DNA from: Magnolia sinica | Lineage: Eukaryota; Streptophyta; Magnoliopsida; Magnoliales; Magnoliaceae | Direction of reading: 5' to 3' | DNA length: 64,000 nucleotides | Assembly: GCF_029962835.1 (NCBI RefSeq) | Contig: NC_080582.1 | Span: 78,178,177 to 78,242,176 of the forward strand | Shown here: one piece after another, positions 12,116 through 26,500 of the stretch | Numbering within the stretch: position 1 is the stretch's first letter | Layout: each line of letters starts with the position of its first letter | Translations under genes and position numbers: made by a program | Notes under the pieces: generated by a model | Seen by the model: the letters and a program-made list of their open reading frames with translations, nothing else | Told to the model about the DNA's origin: nothing | Databases searched by the model: none

Positions 12116-15100
12116 CGAATTATAACTAAAACTCATTTTCACATAAAAATTAAATACAAGATCAAAATATATGCAAAGACATAAAGTGATACTACTAGAA
12201 TTTGGGCGTTAACATTCAAATGAAAAAATAAAAGCATTACAATATATTCGGTCTTGAATGGGTGACCAATTTAGTCAGTTAGGTAGGGATACTTTTTAAA
12301 GAATTTTATAAGATACGTGAATATTTCTTTTCATGAAGTTCAACTTGTAAATCCTCATAACACACTTAGCTATGAAACATTACAGTACATAACGGTTTCC
12401 AGCAAGTTAATTTGCAAGTTGATATGAAAATAAATTACGATGAATAAAATTAGTTCTTAGTTATCTCACTTATTTATACGTTTCACTCACGTAATACTAG
12501 AAATAGGTTTGACGCCCCCAAATAAAAATTGGATGATAGTAAATACATTGACTAATCAATATATGAAAGAGGTTGAATCATTTCTTATCTTTGCAAAATA
12601 TAATTCAATGGGTATTAATTACTATGGCCATCTTGGTGTCAAATGACATAATATGTATATGAAGAACTAAAAATAATTTTGAGCATTTAGTTATCAATGA
12701 CACATATAAAACATACATGATATGGTTTCTCTATGGAGAATAATTTTTAAATATGGGTGTTATCATTAAGGCTCTTAGTGCATATGTCAATAATCGTAAT
12801 AAGGAGTTTGGATAAAACGCATACATCATTTTAGGGCCTATAAAGCATTGTCCAGTAGCATTGTCATCATGTGATCTGTGTCTCAAAATATACACAAATA
12901 AAATAAATAAAAGGAAAAGTCCAAGATTGAATCAATCGACTCTAATGTTGATAAATATTATTGTTATACATTGGATGACCATATGAATTCAATATGATAT
13001 TAATGGAGATAAATGATAGAATCCAAGGACAATAAGTTCCGTGAATCCCAATGATACGAGATTTATGAAAAAAATCATATTTTTTGTTTGTACTACATTT
13101 AAATTAAAAATCATACTTTAGAAAATCAGTTTGAATTATGCAATTTTTATGTAACATTCATATTATCAATAATTCATTCATACTTGGTTAGAGTACCAAA
13201 GTTTTTCTTTAAACTATTCTCAGAGTTCTTTTTATCTTCTTATTATTTTCCATCCAAATGTGAGACACGTGGACTGTACCATTGAAAAGAAAAGCTAACT
13301 CGAAAAGTTAGAGCCTAAGCGTATTAAATAGCAATATGCAATAATGCATTTTAGGGAAGATTAATTAAGAAGGAAGATGAAATCCACATTTTGATGGATA
13401 GAAGTCTTTTCATGGTCATCATATACGCAACTTTCTCCACTGACATGAATAAATTGATAGAAGTGTTTAACACGCATGACTCACTCATGGTCATTCCTTT
13501 AATTTACATATCCTTCCATATTTCATACTTTTTGAAAGAGTGATTTTGAAGTCTATGTTCACATCAGAGACTCCCTTTCTAATACCTATCCCATGCAACT
13601 TTTCCTAATGCTACTCACACAAGTAGAATTATAAAGTCATTCACCCAAGGTTAACAAGATCTGATCGGTTTATTAAGTAGGCTTCATTATGTGAACACCG
13701 AAGCTTGAATTTTATGTTTGATGGATTGTGTGGTGGGCAATATTTTGCCTTTAAAAAGGTATAAGTATATAAAAGTCTTTTATGAATTTCATGCTCCTCT
13801 ATTTAAAACTTCATCAACAAATATCATGTTTTTCCTTGTGGTATGGCTGCTTCTTAAGTTGCCTTGTTACAGTTGTCATTTTCTCTTTTTAAGTTCAAGG
13901 ATATGGCATTTAAAAATAGAATATTATTATTAGTTTTCAATTTTGTTCATCTGTTGCTATAAAAGTTTGGATCTCTCCTGCTAGCTATGTCGCTTAGGTG
14001 CTCTATATGCTTATAATCTAGATGTTTTTTGTGTGATATAATTGAAGTGTCTGTTATCCAGTAAGTTTTAATGAAGATCTTTTACCTACTAATTTTCATC
14101 AAGATAACATATCAGGCTATATAATTTTAGTTATGTCTAGTTGATATCTTATTTATCCTTAGAACATCAGCATCATCTTAACATATCTCCTTTATATTAT
14201 TTTTGATCCAGTTTATTGTGGATTAGATTGTCTCAGGTAGCTCAGTGATAAAGGGGAGAAGGTTATTACATTTTTTGTGGAGATCCAGCAACATGGCCAT
14301 GTTTTGTATTGGCGAATCTAAACTTTATTAGTGTTGCTGCAATGGTTTGGTGTTGGTGGTGTCATATTTTTCTTGTTGTATTTTCATTTGCACTCAGATC
14401 ATGTGGCAGTGTTATCGAAAATAGAGGTAGATGTATAACTATTCTGATGGTAGTTTAAGGATATGTTCTTTTTTGCATTTGAGTAGTTTTGACTAATGTG
14501 ATAGAGGATTTTGCTTTCCCTATGTCTAGCCTTGCTTAAGTTTCCAAGCACTGTTTTCATTTATTGTAAATTGTTTCCATATTTCTTAATCAAGTATTTG
14601 CAGGTCAGTAATCTACATAAGTTTTTAGTGTGAATTGTTTAAGTATTCATTTGCTTATACATAAAATGTTCTAATCTGAATATTAAAATAACGTTTACAG
14701 TCTTTATAGTGGGTATGTAGGCAGTCATTGGTGAAGTATTATATATATCATATCAATAGATTAATATAAACTCAAGTGGCTTGAAATATAACTAAATATC
14801 ATAATTTATCATAATGACCACAATAATAATAACGACGATCATATACATGCTTAAAAAATTCAACACCATGCTCTGTTAAATGCCGACAATACGAATGACG
14901 CATAAACAAGTAATTCCTATGATCAATTAAGAATATGGACTTTTAAAACATTTTAATCTAACTCAATCGTATTCATTTATCAATATCATGACTATAATCT
15001 AGAATAACAATAGAAACATTATCATTACTTAGTGGATCAAGACTATAAATAATTCAATCACAATCATTTAAATTGAGTTTGTAATTTGGATAAGAATTCA

Positions 15101-16200
15101 TATACATAATCTATCAGAATGAACATTGATCATTAAAAACTATGATAGAAGAAATTGCATGGTCGAAGAACACCTTATGATCAAGTTGTGATAATTATCT
15201 AAAGATCAACTAATTGCAATACCTTTATAATGAAGTCCTCATTAAAAAAATTATCTACAAGTTATCAGAAATGAGCCCAAAATTGGATACCCACTTTTCA
15301 AACCCACAAAGGGTCAGAAATTGTACTAGAAAAGGAATACAATCCAATACGAACCATTTATCATTTGAAGTGTAATTAGCCTATCAGTTTATAATTACAA
15401 TGAATCTGCTCTGTTTTTAAAAATCATAAGCATTTATTGGACTCCAATCTCTATCATAAAGACGAATATTAATAGAGATACCACAGTCAATGCAAAATTA
15501 TCCCAATCATATGGTTGTGTTCCACACATGACTTACACATACCCTACAACATCCCACTATCACCAGCATATCTAAAATTGACTAACTACGATGATGTAGA
15601 TCCATTTACATTATTAAATATTAAATAGAAAAGAGATCGTCCTTAAACTAATTTCAATCTCTTATAAAAGAAGTAGATGACAAAACTTATGTCAAAACAA
15701 AATCATAATCCAAGCAATGATTTAAACTTTCCAAGAACCTTATTGGGATCTTACTTACTACCAAACATAGATGCAGCATATGCCAAATTCACGATTAGCA
15801 TGAATAAAGGAAACCATTAAAAAAATATAATTCAATCATTTGGAGATATCGTGATTTAATTTCGACTGACAAAAATATTGTCTGATCTTAATCACTCATT
15901 TTAGATTGATTTAAAATAGTTTGTGTGAAGAAAGCAATGAGATTTTAATTCAAAGATAGATATTTAAAATTAAATACTATAAAACATGCCAATTTCTTTT
16001 TTCCGAAAATATTATATGATACCCTTTCTGATACTATATGTCTATGATTTCTTTACTTGGAATCACCACAAACCAAAATTGATACCAACGATTGAAGCTT
16101 GAAGAAGATGACTTGAGACTTGTATCTTCCTCCTCTGCCACACGTAAGTGTACCGCTCGATGAATAGTCATATGTATGTATTCATAGGAAGAATCAAAAA

Positions 16201-16202
<2 letters not shown>
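12116..16202. other. AT-rich gene-free block
   Basis: About 4 kb of AT-rich sequence with no convincing coding region, RNA gene or element ends, and almost none of the GC-rich MITE words common elsewhere. Open frames such as 13718-13933 have no recognisable domain. Confidence 0.45.

Positions 16203-16288
<86 letters not shown>
16203..16288. repeat. (TA)43 microsatellite
   Basis: Uninterrupted TA run of about 86 bp, the longest AT array in the window. Confidence 0.95.
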
Positions 16289-16290
<2 letters not shown>

Positions 16291-17586
16291 TTGAACCAAT
16301 AATGGTGGAATTCTATCAATTAACAAACTCTCCACGATACACTATCTCCACACCCTCTATAAATAAGAGAGTTATGTACTCTTTAACTCTTAACATGTAA
16401 GAATATATAATATAATAGACATGAAAATATATGTGCTACTGTATCTCTCTGAGCTCCACCCTTTACTTATCATAATTATTCTAAACTATAAAAATATACT
16501 GATTGAACACAAGTATATTATATGTGACTCACCTTATATGGATAATGCTAACAACTTGTAAAAGCATTTCCTTAATAGGAAATATATGTACCTTTCATCT
16601 TATATTTTCTTATATAATAAATCTTACTTACCTTAGGTGGTATCTATCCTTGAAGGAAAAGGACATGTAGAGGGAGAGTATCTTACTCTAGTTTTCCTCG
16701 GTGAAATATTCATTCTACTATGAGAGAGTGAGAGAAAAATATACGCCTAATATTCTTAATTTCTTTTATTTTAAGAAAAAAACATTTATGTAAATGCGCG
16801 TGAACATAAGTATATTATCAAAATATATGAATCCATGTGCCTCTTATCTTTTTGTCTTTTCTTTTATAGTTTTGCTTTGCTTATATTGAATACATCTACC
16901 TGCTTTTTCACCATAAGCATAAAATTGACAAACTCAAAAAAAATAAAATATTAATAGTTTTCTAATTTATTGATCCCATTAAACTTCAAATATAATAGGT
17001 GGTCGAATTATCTTTCTCTAAAGAATTGATATGAAATGTCGCCCACTTCTCCTATATTTAGGAGTGGAGTCACTTGAGAACAATCAATCGTGGGTAGTAG
17101 TCATGTCTTGCTTATTATGGAATCCTTTACCATATCTCTTGGGATATGCATTGTCACATTGATTCACTTATAAGAAAGGTCGGGCGCCTAATGCATGTGA
17201 AGCTGGGTAAAGAAAAAGCTTATAGCACAAAACCACGTCTTACCATGATCCCCACCAGTAAATTTGCATAGAAAGCCAAGATGGGTCATGGTTATCATAA
17301 TAGAATAAAGTGGGGAACAATGGCTAGATTTGTGGGATCAATGTGGATTAGAACTTTTGGCCCACCAAAGCAGAGCACGCCAGACATGTTGTACGGAAAT
17401 TTCGGGAGTACTAGCAAATCATTTTTGTATTATATCACATCTCCATCCTATATTCCTTTATTGACTTTCCTACACTTGCTATTTCCTCACGTGCCTCTCA
17501 TTTGGGCCCCTCCATGTTCATCCGCAGGCTATTTCTACCACTCAATTTCCGCTCCTTTCCCTGTCACCAAACCACATGTATTCTTT
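16289..17586. other. intergenic, no gene seen
   Basis: AT-rich sequence becoming mixed after 17 kb. The 137-codon open frame at 17281-17694 has no recognisable domain and runs into a B-family MITE end, so it is not treated as a gene. Confidence 0.4.
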
Positions 17587-17835
17587 CGTACGCCGAGTTA
17601 CTTGATACTCTGGCATATGACACTTGATATACAGAAAATCATAAATCATACACTAAGCATACATCAACTCAAACCTAACAAGATTAAATTATGAAACCCA
17701 CCGTTACGAATTCAAATTTCTAAAATCAAATTGGTTGAACAATCCTAACCTTTGATCTATCAACATTTCTCATTTATTAAACACCCAATAAATGTCTACC
17801 AATCCGACCGTAGATAATCAAACAAGGCGATTTAC
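17587..17835. mobile_element. B-family MITE, partial copy
   Basis: One end is clear (GAGTTACTTGATACTCTGGC, then CACTTGATATACAGAAAATC). Internal words shared with copy 1 include AAATCAAATTGGTTGAACAA and CTAACCTTTGATC. The other arm is not clear. Confidence 0.4.
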
Positions 17836-18292
17836 AGGACCGTAATTTTGACAGATTAAATTGCATTAACTGGATGCGATGCATGTAATTTCTAAATAAT
17901 GTCTAAGTGATTTATGATCATCAATCGCAATGCAAGAGTATGATATGATATGGCGGGGGTGGCGATCATTGGGAAGCAGCCGTATATTGTTATAGCGTGA
18001 ATTAACATGTGGGGCTCAAGTGAGCCCACCTGTGATGAAATGAGACTTTTGAACAAGGTGGGGTCCACCATGGATTGCATATGACTCGAATATCACCTAA
18101 ACGTATGATCAGAGGTGGGCCCAGTTAGGAATTAGCATCAGAATATTAAAGTACGGATTACATGATAATTATTCCAAATTAAGGGCTTGAAACGGTCGGT
18201 GTGGTCAAGATTGGCAGCAGAGGCCGGACCAGTACTGCATGGATGGGTATAGCTAATAGGTGTGGATGTGGGGTCTATGGTAGGTCTATCCA

Positions 18293-18535
18293 AGCCATTG
18301 ATCTGATAGATGCCATCATGGATGGACCATTACTCCAAAATCTCCCAAATTGGAGGATCGTTTCCCTTGTTCGCATGTAAATACATGGTTGTGTGAACAA
18401 CAAACCGTATTCAAAGGAGGAAAGAAAAAAGATTTAATGGTTAGGATCTTCCAATTTGGGAGATTTTGAGGGAATGGTCTATCCATGGTGGAGCCATGAT
18501 ATCAATAACATGGATAGAGCAACCATGAGCTGCAC
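18293..18535. mobile_element. C-family foldback MITE
   Basis: Left arm ATGGACCATTACTCCAAAAT, then CTCCCAAATTGGAGGATC. Right arm is the inverse (GATCTTCCAATTTGGGAGAT, TTTGAGGGAATGGTCTATCC, then GCCATGATATCAATAACATGG-like). The arms are about 70 bp around a core of about 80 bp, so a strong hairpin would form in single strands or RNA. Single arms occur near 0.32-0.44 kb and 11.37-11.45 kb. Confidence 0.6.
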
Positions 18536-20498
18536 GTCTACAAACTAAGTTCTGAACAGGGAAGTTCCATGTGCAAAATAAAAGGGACCTAAGCCTCTCA
18601 AGTCCATCGATCGCATGATGAATTTCAGTCTAACCACCAGATAACTTCCAACCCGTTATGTGCATGCAACATCCAACCGTTCCAATTCGTCGATCACAGA
18701 TGACGATGATGATCATGCTGAATTTTTGCTCAAGGTGATCCTTATTGTGGGCCAGAGTATTGGACGGATTAGTTGTTGCATACATACATAACTCACTGAC
18801 TTGACTCAAAATTCATCTGAGTCAACTTGGCTCGGCGAGATTTCAAGCCCATCTGCAATGTGTATCCCATCCAAACAGGTACCTAATACCAAACAACTAA
18901 AATGGCACAACAAGATTAGGCTGTTCATTAAGGAGATCCTACTATGGAGGCCCAACAGATTGTAAAACATGCTGATTGGACTGATCAGTGGCCTAAGAAG
19001 CCAAGGTAAGCAAAAATCCACAATCAATTAGAAAAGCTTTGTGCTCGCGAACTAGATTTCTCGAGGTAAGTGTGCTTTTCAACTTGTGGATCCCACATGT
19101 CAGGCCCCACCTGATGAACAGTCAATCTAGTCAATTCAAGTTACAGTATTTTGAGAGTGGTTTTCAATGGGCAGTTTTTTTCATCATCATCATCATATGA
19201 TGGCTACCACAATCTCATGTTCACACTGCTTTATCATAATTATTAAGAGCGAACATAAAGCAAAAGCAACGTAAGACTTTTTAAGAAATGGGGCCAATTA
19301 CCATTCATTGCTGCTGTGACTAGGGCCCATCAACGATGTCAGTTTACGCACCTCTCATTTACTTACTGTTGTGATGTCAAGGACCAGCCATGGGCCTAGG
19401 TCTCAAACACAAGTCCAAACCACAATAGCCATAAACAAGCCAGGACGGAGGAACGGGCCCTCATCCAAATACCAGGTCCTGGAGAACAAGTCTCATATGC
19501 AGCCCGGCATGCAGTGGGACCCAGCCCACAATATCTCCAGCCTGCAGTGAGCCCCAACCCACCAAAAAACCATAGCTGCGGCTCATCCACCATTCAAGAA
19601 CCTGTACATGCAGACTAGTCCATGACTAACAAAAATGCGACTCCACCATGGACTAGATTATACGTTGTGAATCGAACTGGTTAGAAACCGTTTCATTTCA
19701 TGAGCTTGGATAACCATTTCTTCTATCCACCGATTTTATGGTCACCAGCTCGATGGTTAGGATCATCCATGCAAAAAAGAAAATGGCCACAGTTTAAGGT
19801 AGCAAATGAACACGTGCAGCAAGTATGATGCAACCTACTGTAAGGTACACAAAGAAGGTTGGGGCGGGCTTCAAAGATGAGGCCCGGCAGAAGACCATAC
19901 CAGCAACCCACCACCACATTCACACAAAAAATGGGGCCGAAAATTGGATGGCTAGGATCTTCTGGCCCATGTCTGTCTATGACCCTGGTCCTGCTTGTGC
20001 AAATTAAGAACCCATGAATACAATACGTGTCCCAAGGTAGAGGATCATATCTAGTTAGTTGAAATCAATGGACCCAAATGCTTCGCTGTTCTTGCAAATA
20101 TGTCAAATGCAGATTGTACAGAGGTGTAGATTCATACACGGAAAGGCTGAAATCCCACAAGTTGCAACTCACTAAGTTGCTTGAAACGATCCGCCTTTCA
20201 TGTGGCACACATGCCAGCCAATCAAGACTTGCCACATTGTGGGGATCAACATGACTGGAGAATCACCCCAGAATCACACGGTCCAGATTGCGACCATGGA
20301 TCTGAAGGTTATGAGAAAATGTAAGCAGTCGGACTGCTACCATCATCTAAGCAGTGTGATTTTCACTCTAAGCTCCATCCTCAATGAGCCCCATGATTTG
20401 GGATGGTATGCCATGCTTACGGTGGATAACTTGCAACCAATGATGCCCTTGGACCCAATGCACTGCTTCCACAAAAAGACCAGTTCCAGATTTTTACA
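18536..20498. other. NUP43 3' flank, no second gene seen
   Basis: Downstream side of NUP43 (minus strand). No coding region was recognised. The 3' UTR must lie in the right-hand part, but no canonical minus-strand AATAAA (TTTATT on the plus strand) is obvious just downstream of the stop, so the transcript end cannot be placed. Confidence 0.4.
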
Positions 20499-20552
20499 TT
20501 ACGGTCTCATTATGAAGACTATGGTTTCCCATTCCAAACAGCAGATCACGTC
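20499..20552 (-). CDS. NUP43: NUP43 exon 5 (terminal)
   Basis: After acceptor TTGCAG; 17 codons, DVICCLEWETIVFIMRP, then TAA. Separated from exon 4 by an intron of only 85 bp, in contrast to the other three (2.8, 8.7 and 3.3 kb). Confidence 0.9.
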   Translation of the reverse strand, partial: DVICCLEWETIVFIMRP

Positions 20553-23500
20553 CTGCAATAACATTGCAAGCACTGTTAAACACATGCACATGGACACAGG
20601 CACCGGCACCCACACCCACATTCAAACACATACTTACAGATGGATTCTGCAGATCAATGTCAAAGCCATTGATTGCACAGGGCTCTGATAATATATCAAG
20701 GGGCTCCTCACCTGCCAGGCAGAAAATATTTAGTAACGCCTTGATAGGAAAATAATGGCCCACTACAAATCATATCAGAGCCTAATCTTGGAATGACTAC
20801 AAGAAAAAAGAAAGAAAGCAAGAAAGGAGAAAAAGAAAAAGAGAGGGTCTCGTTAACCACCAAGGACTCTCATCAACTGAGTGTGCACGTTGATCCAAGC
20901 TGAACATTAGAACTATCACAAATTGAAGAAGGCACTGCCTAAAACCCAAACTGATTGGATGGTCCGAAACTTGCAAAAAGTAGCCTACAAAGCCCCAAAT
21001 TATTGGACAGTTGAATTTAAACCAAAATGGTTTGAAGTGGCTCGAATAGTATTGGTTGTCCACTTAACAGGCCTTGTAGGCAACTTCTTGCATGGTTCAG
21101 GCATTGATTCTGGGCATTGGCCCATCCAAGAGGTATTCCAGCAGACAGCATGAATTAACAAGCACACTCAGAAATGAGAATTGGTGAAGGACAACATTCT
21201 TCAACAGCATGGTGAAGATCAACAAAACCCTAAAAAGATATATAACCAGGCCTTCAGCTCTAAATAGTTGATTTGCACAAACCAGTAGGATTGGAAGTTT
21301 TCCCATGGAATAGGATGTGAATGAGGGGGGAAATGTGTAATGGATTTTGCACAACCCAGACGATTCAAAGATGTTGATCTTTTGAGGTTTTCTCCCCCCA
21401 TAGGAGAATCAGATTGGACCAATGATAATTTTGTGAGTTTAGGAGAAAGCATTCTATTGCAGAAGCAGAAAACCCAAAAATCAATATCTTTGAATTGTGT
21501 GGTTGTGCAAAAATATGTTCTCTTCTTTTCTTCTTCCTAAACCACATCCTACTCCATTCCATGACTGCTAAAGCAACTGACACATGAAGTAGGACTAATA
21601 CTTGGAGAAGCATTAAAAAGTACAAATTTTACAAAATGCAAGGTAATACTGCACGAATTGAATCTCTGACAACATGCTTGGACACTTTGTGTGGGTGATA
21701 CCGATAAATATAGAAACATCATATGCCATTCCATTACCATTTAGCAACATACAGGCGAAACCCATTGAGATGCCACTAGAGCGTATCGCTAAATCAGCTT
21801 CCAAAGTGTGGTGCATATCAAAGACTCCTGTTTGATAATTGCAGAAGGAGATTGTTCGAATGTCATCTCCTCTGCCCAAAAGGGAAGTGGTGAACCATGG
21901 AACTCTCTTTTGTTTTTTATGTGATCCATCACCTGCTGCCTGGCTAAAGATTTCATTTGCTCATGTTGGGAGAGGAGCAAATTCAACGGCAGATTAATTA
22001 GCGAGAGAGATACCATCATTGCTCATGTCTTGGAAATTCTTTTTCTTTTCCTTGATGTATCTCTTTCCATCCTAGCAATGAAATTGTTCTCTCCGAAAAA
22101 AAAAAAAAAAAGCTGTTGTTCGTATGCTTGGTGCTTGGGTCAGCAAGTGGAAAAAAAAACAAAAAACCACATTAAGTGGGAGAAAGAAAGAAAGAAAGAA
22201 AGCAGGAAGAAAAAGGGAAGTTCACATTCTTATCACCAAACAAGATTTAGCAATGGCGCATCTTGACAGCCTCTTATGCAGGTGTAAGTGGAAGAGAAGT
22301 GGAGCAACCCATCTACCTGGGATGTGAACTCTCTCAAATGGGATGGATGCCTTGTAATTCACCAAGAATTGAAAATCTCCAAATTTTAGGTTTCTTCGGG
22401 CCTTATGGAAATGAGTGCCAAAATAATCTTGGTGTGATCCTAAGTTTTGGACCTAACCCTGAAGCAATCGCTGCTGATCTATGAAGATCTGCGAAATTTC
22501 TTAGGGCCTGTTTGGAACACGGGATTAAATGGTATGGAATTGCATAAGGTGGAATTAACATCATTGTTGCACAATGATTATACGTCTGCAAATACCATGG
22601 TATTTTGACCATCCAATCCCATGTTTGGGATCAAATTCTTCCTTTAGGATACTGTATTAAGTAAAAACCTGCATTTGGTGGGCTATGGGATTGTAATCAA
22701 TGGACCAGATTTGATAACTGATGCCAGTCACCTTTATACATACGCAACTCGATTGTCACATGTAAAGGGCACATATGGACAAACGACGTGGATAAAACAC
22801 ATGCATCAATGTGGGGCCCACAGATGTAGTGGATTTCAAAATCCACCAGAAAACCCACCATATGTCCTACCGGGACTGAATGATATGATACCTGGATTGA
22901 TCCAAATCTTTCTATTATTTTCAAATGCTGGATGGAATTTACATTGGACCAAATACAATTCCATACCACCTAATCCCACATTCCGTTGTGAGTTGTGACT
23001 CACAAAACCAGATGCATGTTTCAGTCATTATCCTCAATGCCAAGGTTTTGAAAATCAGCTTCATAGGTGTACAAGCCAGGCCCAAAATCCAATACGATGC
23101 AGCTGTATCTGACTCATATTGACTCTTTTTCCCAAATAAAAATGCAGAAAATACCAAAGCGGGGGGGGGGGGGGGGTGTTTTTGTATCTTTGTGTGCACG
23201 TGCGTTCGTGCGTGTGTAAGGTATATCAGACCATTCTTTGGTAAGACCGATATCTGTCAGCCTGACCTGTTGGAAGATGCATTTTTGAGCCTTTGAGCTC
23301 TAAAGTTGGTGTTAAAGCTTATGGGAATTAGAAATTCTCTGGTTGGATTTTATCAATATTTTAACTGAACATCACAGGAATCAGCACAAGTTATACAGAA
23401 TTAAAATATCTGTGACTGCAACCACAATGTCGTGAATGCAATATAATGGACATGCTATTATAAGTTATTATATCTTGTTATCCCAACTTAATTCAATACC

Positions 23501-26500
23501 ACAAATGACACAGGGCTGTCATTATATACATGACTGTCAAATGATTACAAGTAATTAAATGCTTGTCAATATAAACATGACTATCAATGAGTTCCTCTCT
23601 ACTTTGATTTGTCGAATCATGCTCCAATCTTCCGTTTGGACCACCAAAATAAGCCTTCCAAACCTTTCTCTATGTTTGAAATGAAGAAAAAGCGCAAAAA
23701 ATGTGACAAACAGGTGGATTTTTTTTAATGGACTGTTAATTGTATCAGCCAATACGGGCCAACATGGCTACCGATTTTTTAGGAGACCCTTTTTTTTTTG
23801 AAAGATACACTAGCAAGGATTGAACCCTGGATCAATCACACAACGTATCAATCACACAACCTACATTGTCTCCACCAGCTCATCTACCAAGGACCTGTTT
23901 TGCCCCCGTATCATGCAATACAGTTAATTGATACAGATCCAATATGCTTGTATCAACTAATCAGAAACCATTTTTCCAAATCTTGCTTAATGCTACAAAC
24001 CAATTACAGAAAGAGAATGTACCTTTTTCAAGAACTGCAAGTATCCCATCTTCTGAACATATCATGACAGGCAAAATCCTTGCAGATGAAGCTGTTCCTG
24101 CATTTGAAGACTGCATGAAACTATCGTATTGGACCTCCCAGACCTCACTTTCAGAAGCTGCATGAGTTGTTTCATCCACTCCAACTCCAGATAATAGGAT
24201 TGGCTGTTGTTGCCAGCGTAGGTCCCATGCAAATAGAGTGCCAGATGAACCCCCAACCTTCAAAAGAAAAGTTACAAAAATTACCATGCCAAGACCTAGG
24301 AAATATAGTGCCAGCATAAATTTCAGAAGCTCGGAATGAGGTTTTTTAATTTAAAGAAATTACAAGCAGGAATCAACAGCGGAAAGCTCAGGAAAAAGAA
24401 GAAGAAAAAAAAAAGAAAAAAAAAAAAAGAAAAAGAAAAAGAAAGAAATATTTCCAACATGCCGAAGATGCATTAAGATGCAATATTTATCTTTGCTCAT
24501 TACCCGGTATCTATAATCTGTTATGGAACATAAAATCACATCACAGCTACATGCTTGACGTGTCTGTTGCTATTAATGTCATCAAGACAAGATTCACATG
24601 TGGCAGCACTCACTTTGTCAATTGGCTCCAGCCCACCTACTGCTCAAAATCTTTCTTCTTTTTCCCCCCTTTTTTGAAAGATATTCTAGCTCAAAATCAC
24701 CACAGAATTTAGGGAAAGAATCCACGAGCAGCAGGTATGTCAAAGAAAGAAAAAACTGCTAGCAGAAGCTCAACAATCCTCTAGCCTTTCAGCCTTTTCT
24801 ACTGGTGTGAAAAAAAGAAGGGAAAAAAAATGAACTCTCGGCAAATTTTATTCAATATTTCATCAATTACTACTCATGTGAAAGGAACTCTCAATTAATT
24901 AGGCTAAGATGATGATGATGATGATTAAGGCCCTAGGCCATTATTATAGAACACCTTTTTGAGTTCCAACTAACTTCCACACTTACAAACAAAACTAGAT
25001 TTCCTTAAGAAATATAAAGGAAAATTAAAGAAAGACTACTAATGCTACTAAAAATAGCCTTGTGTATGGTGGTATCTGATTTGAGAGATTATTACTTATT
25101 TGATCAAGTGGTACCCACTTTGGTCATCCTCTTGTCACTCATAGGGAATGGGCATGTGGGATGTGGTGCGTTTGCATAACGAGTGCTTTCAGTAATAATC
25201 TATTTTCTGAATAAGCAGTCATTAGCTGCAGTTTCCATCATATGGAATTGAAAGGTCTTCATCTGGTTGACTGGTTCTCAGTACATCAAACCTAGTTTGT
25301 ATTTTTATTTTATTTTATTTTTGAAAGATAAATGATTATATTAAAAAAAGGAACAGAACTACGAGAGAGCTAGAATCTGCTAATGTTGAGGGTCAAATAT
25401 TGCATATCAGACCCAGTTGTTACCTAGATCTACAAACATAATACCGTTTAATGGCTGATTTAATCGTGTTTGTAATGCAGGGTGTGTTTAAGAGCCTGGA
25501 CTGAAAAAGGGTGGTAAATGCATGAATTTGACGCTCCAGAAGCACCAAGGCAAGGAACGGACTCTAGGAGACCAAGAGCGACGGAATTACACGCTAGGGA
25601 TCCGCGAAAATTGAGAAACTAAAGCTCAAGTGGCCTGAAAAGTGTCCAGAATGCAAGATCATAGGGTTCCCACCATCTAATCGGTTCAAAACTCCATACG
25701 TGGCCTGAAGACCATAAATGAACCGTACACGTAAAATTGCAACTCCTGGATCACTGTGAAAGTGTCCCAATGGACAGATCAGCCTATAAAATAGTGATAT
25801 GGGGCCCACCTGATCTTTGGATACGCTTCAGTCCTGGACTCAACGTCTTAATTTAAAGGAGGAAGTGGATGGATGGAGTGGATTTCTCGAATACATCACC
25901 TGGGACCCACATCATACAGTGCATGTGCACAGCACACACACCAGCCGAGCCGCACCGGACGGTCAGCCCAGTCAAAACAGGGCTGACCCGCCTTCTTCGC
26001 CCGCAGCAACAGCGGACAGACAGCTTCCATCCGTTTTTCGGTAGTGGGCCCCACTCGCCCTCCAGATGATGGATCTGGACCGTCCATGTGAATCACAAGG
26101 GCCATATCATGCATGACTAGGTGGAAAATTCTCAAAAGGTCCCGGAGATTCAGTTTTGATCGTCCAAAAAAAAGATAGACGGTGAATGGATCTGGTCCAA
26201 TGGGCCGTGCATAATTTGAAGAAACCCACCCTTCCTGACCAGTTTTTCGTCAGGAATCCAAATAACGGAGTGGATTTATCATTCAAACTCAATAAGTGGG
26301 TCCCACCGATAGCCAGCGCAAGAAGCGCTGGCTCTGTTCCGCAGGTCCGTGAAATCCGGCGCTGAAGGACCGTTCTGTGATCAAGAGGTCGTCCGAATCC
26401 ATGATCTGGACCGTTCACAGGCTGAAACGGGTACCCATAAGACCAGCCAAGAAGTCGGTTTTAAGTTTACTGGACGGCGAGCCTCCCAAACTGAGGCCAA

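Noticed and set aside
17281-17694. 137-codon plus-strand frame
   Set aside because: No homology recognised, codon use unremarkable, and its 3' part overlaps a B-family MITE arm.
20200-20688. 162-codon plus-strand open frame
   Set aside because: It is antisense over NUP43 exons 4-5 and the adjoining 3' region, has no recognisable domain, and the minus-strand exons there are supported by splice sites, phase and family motifs.
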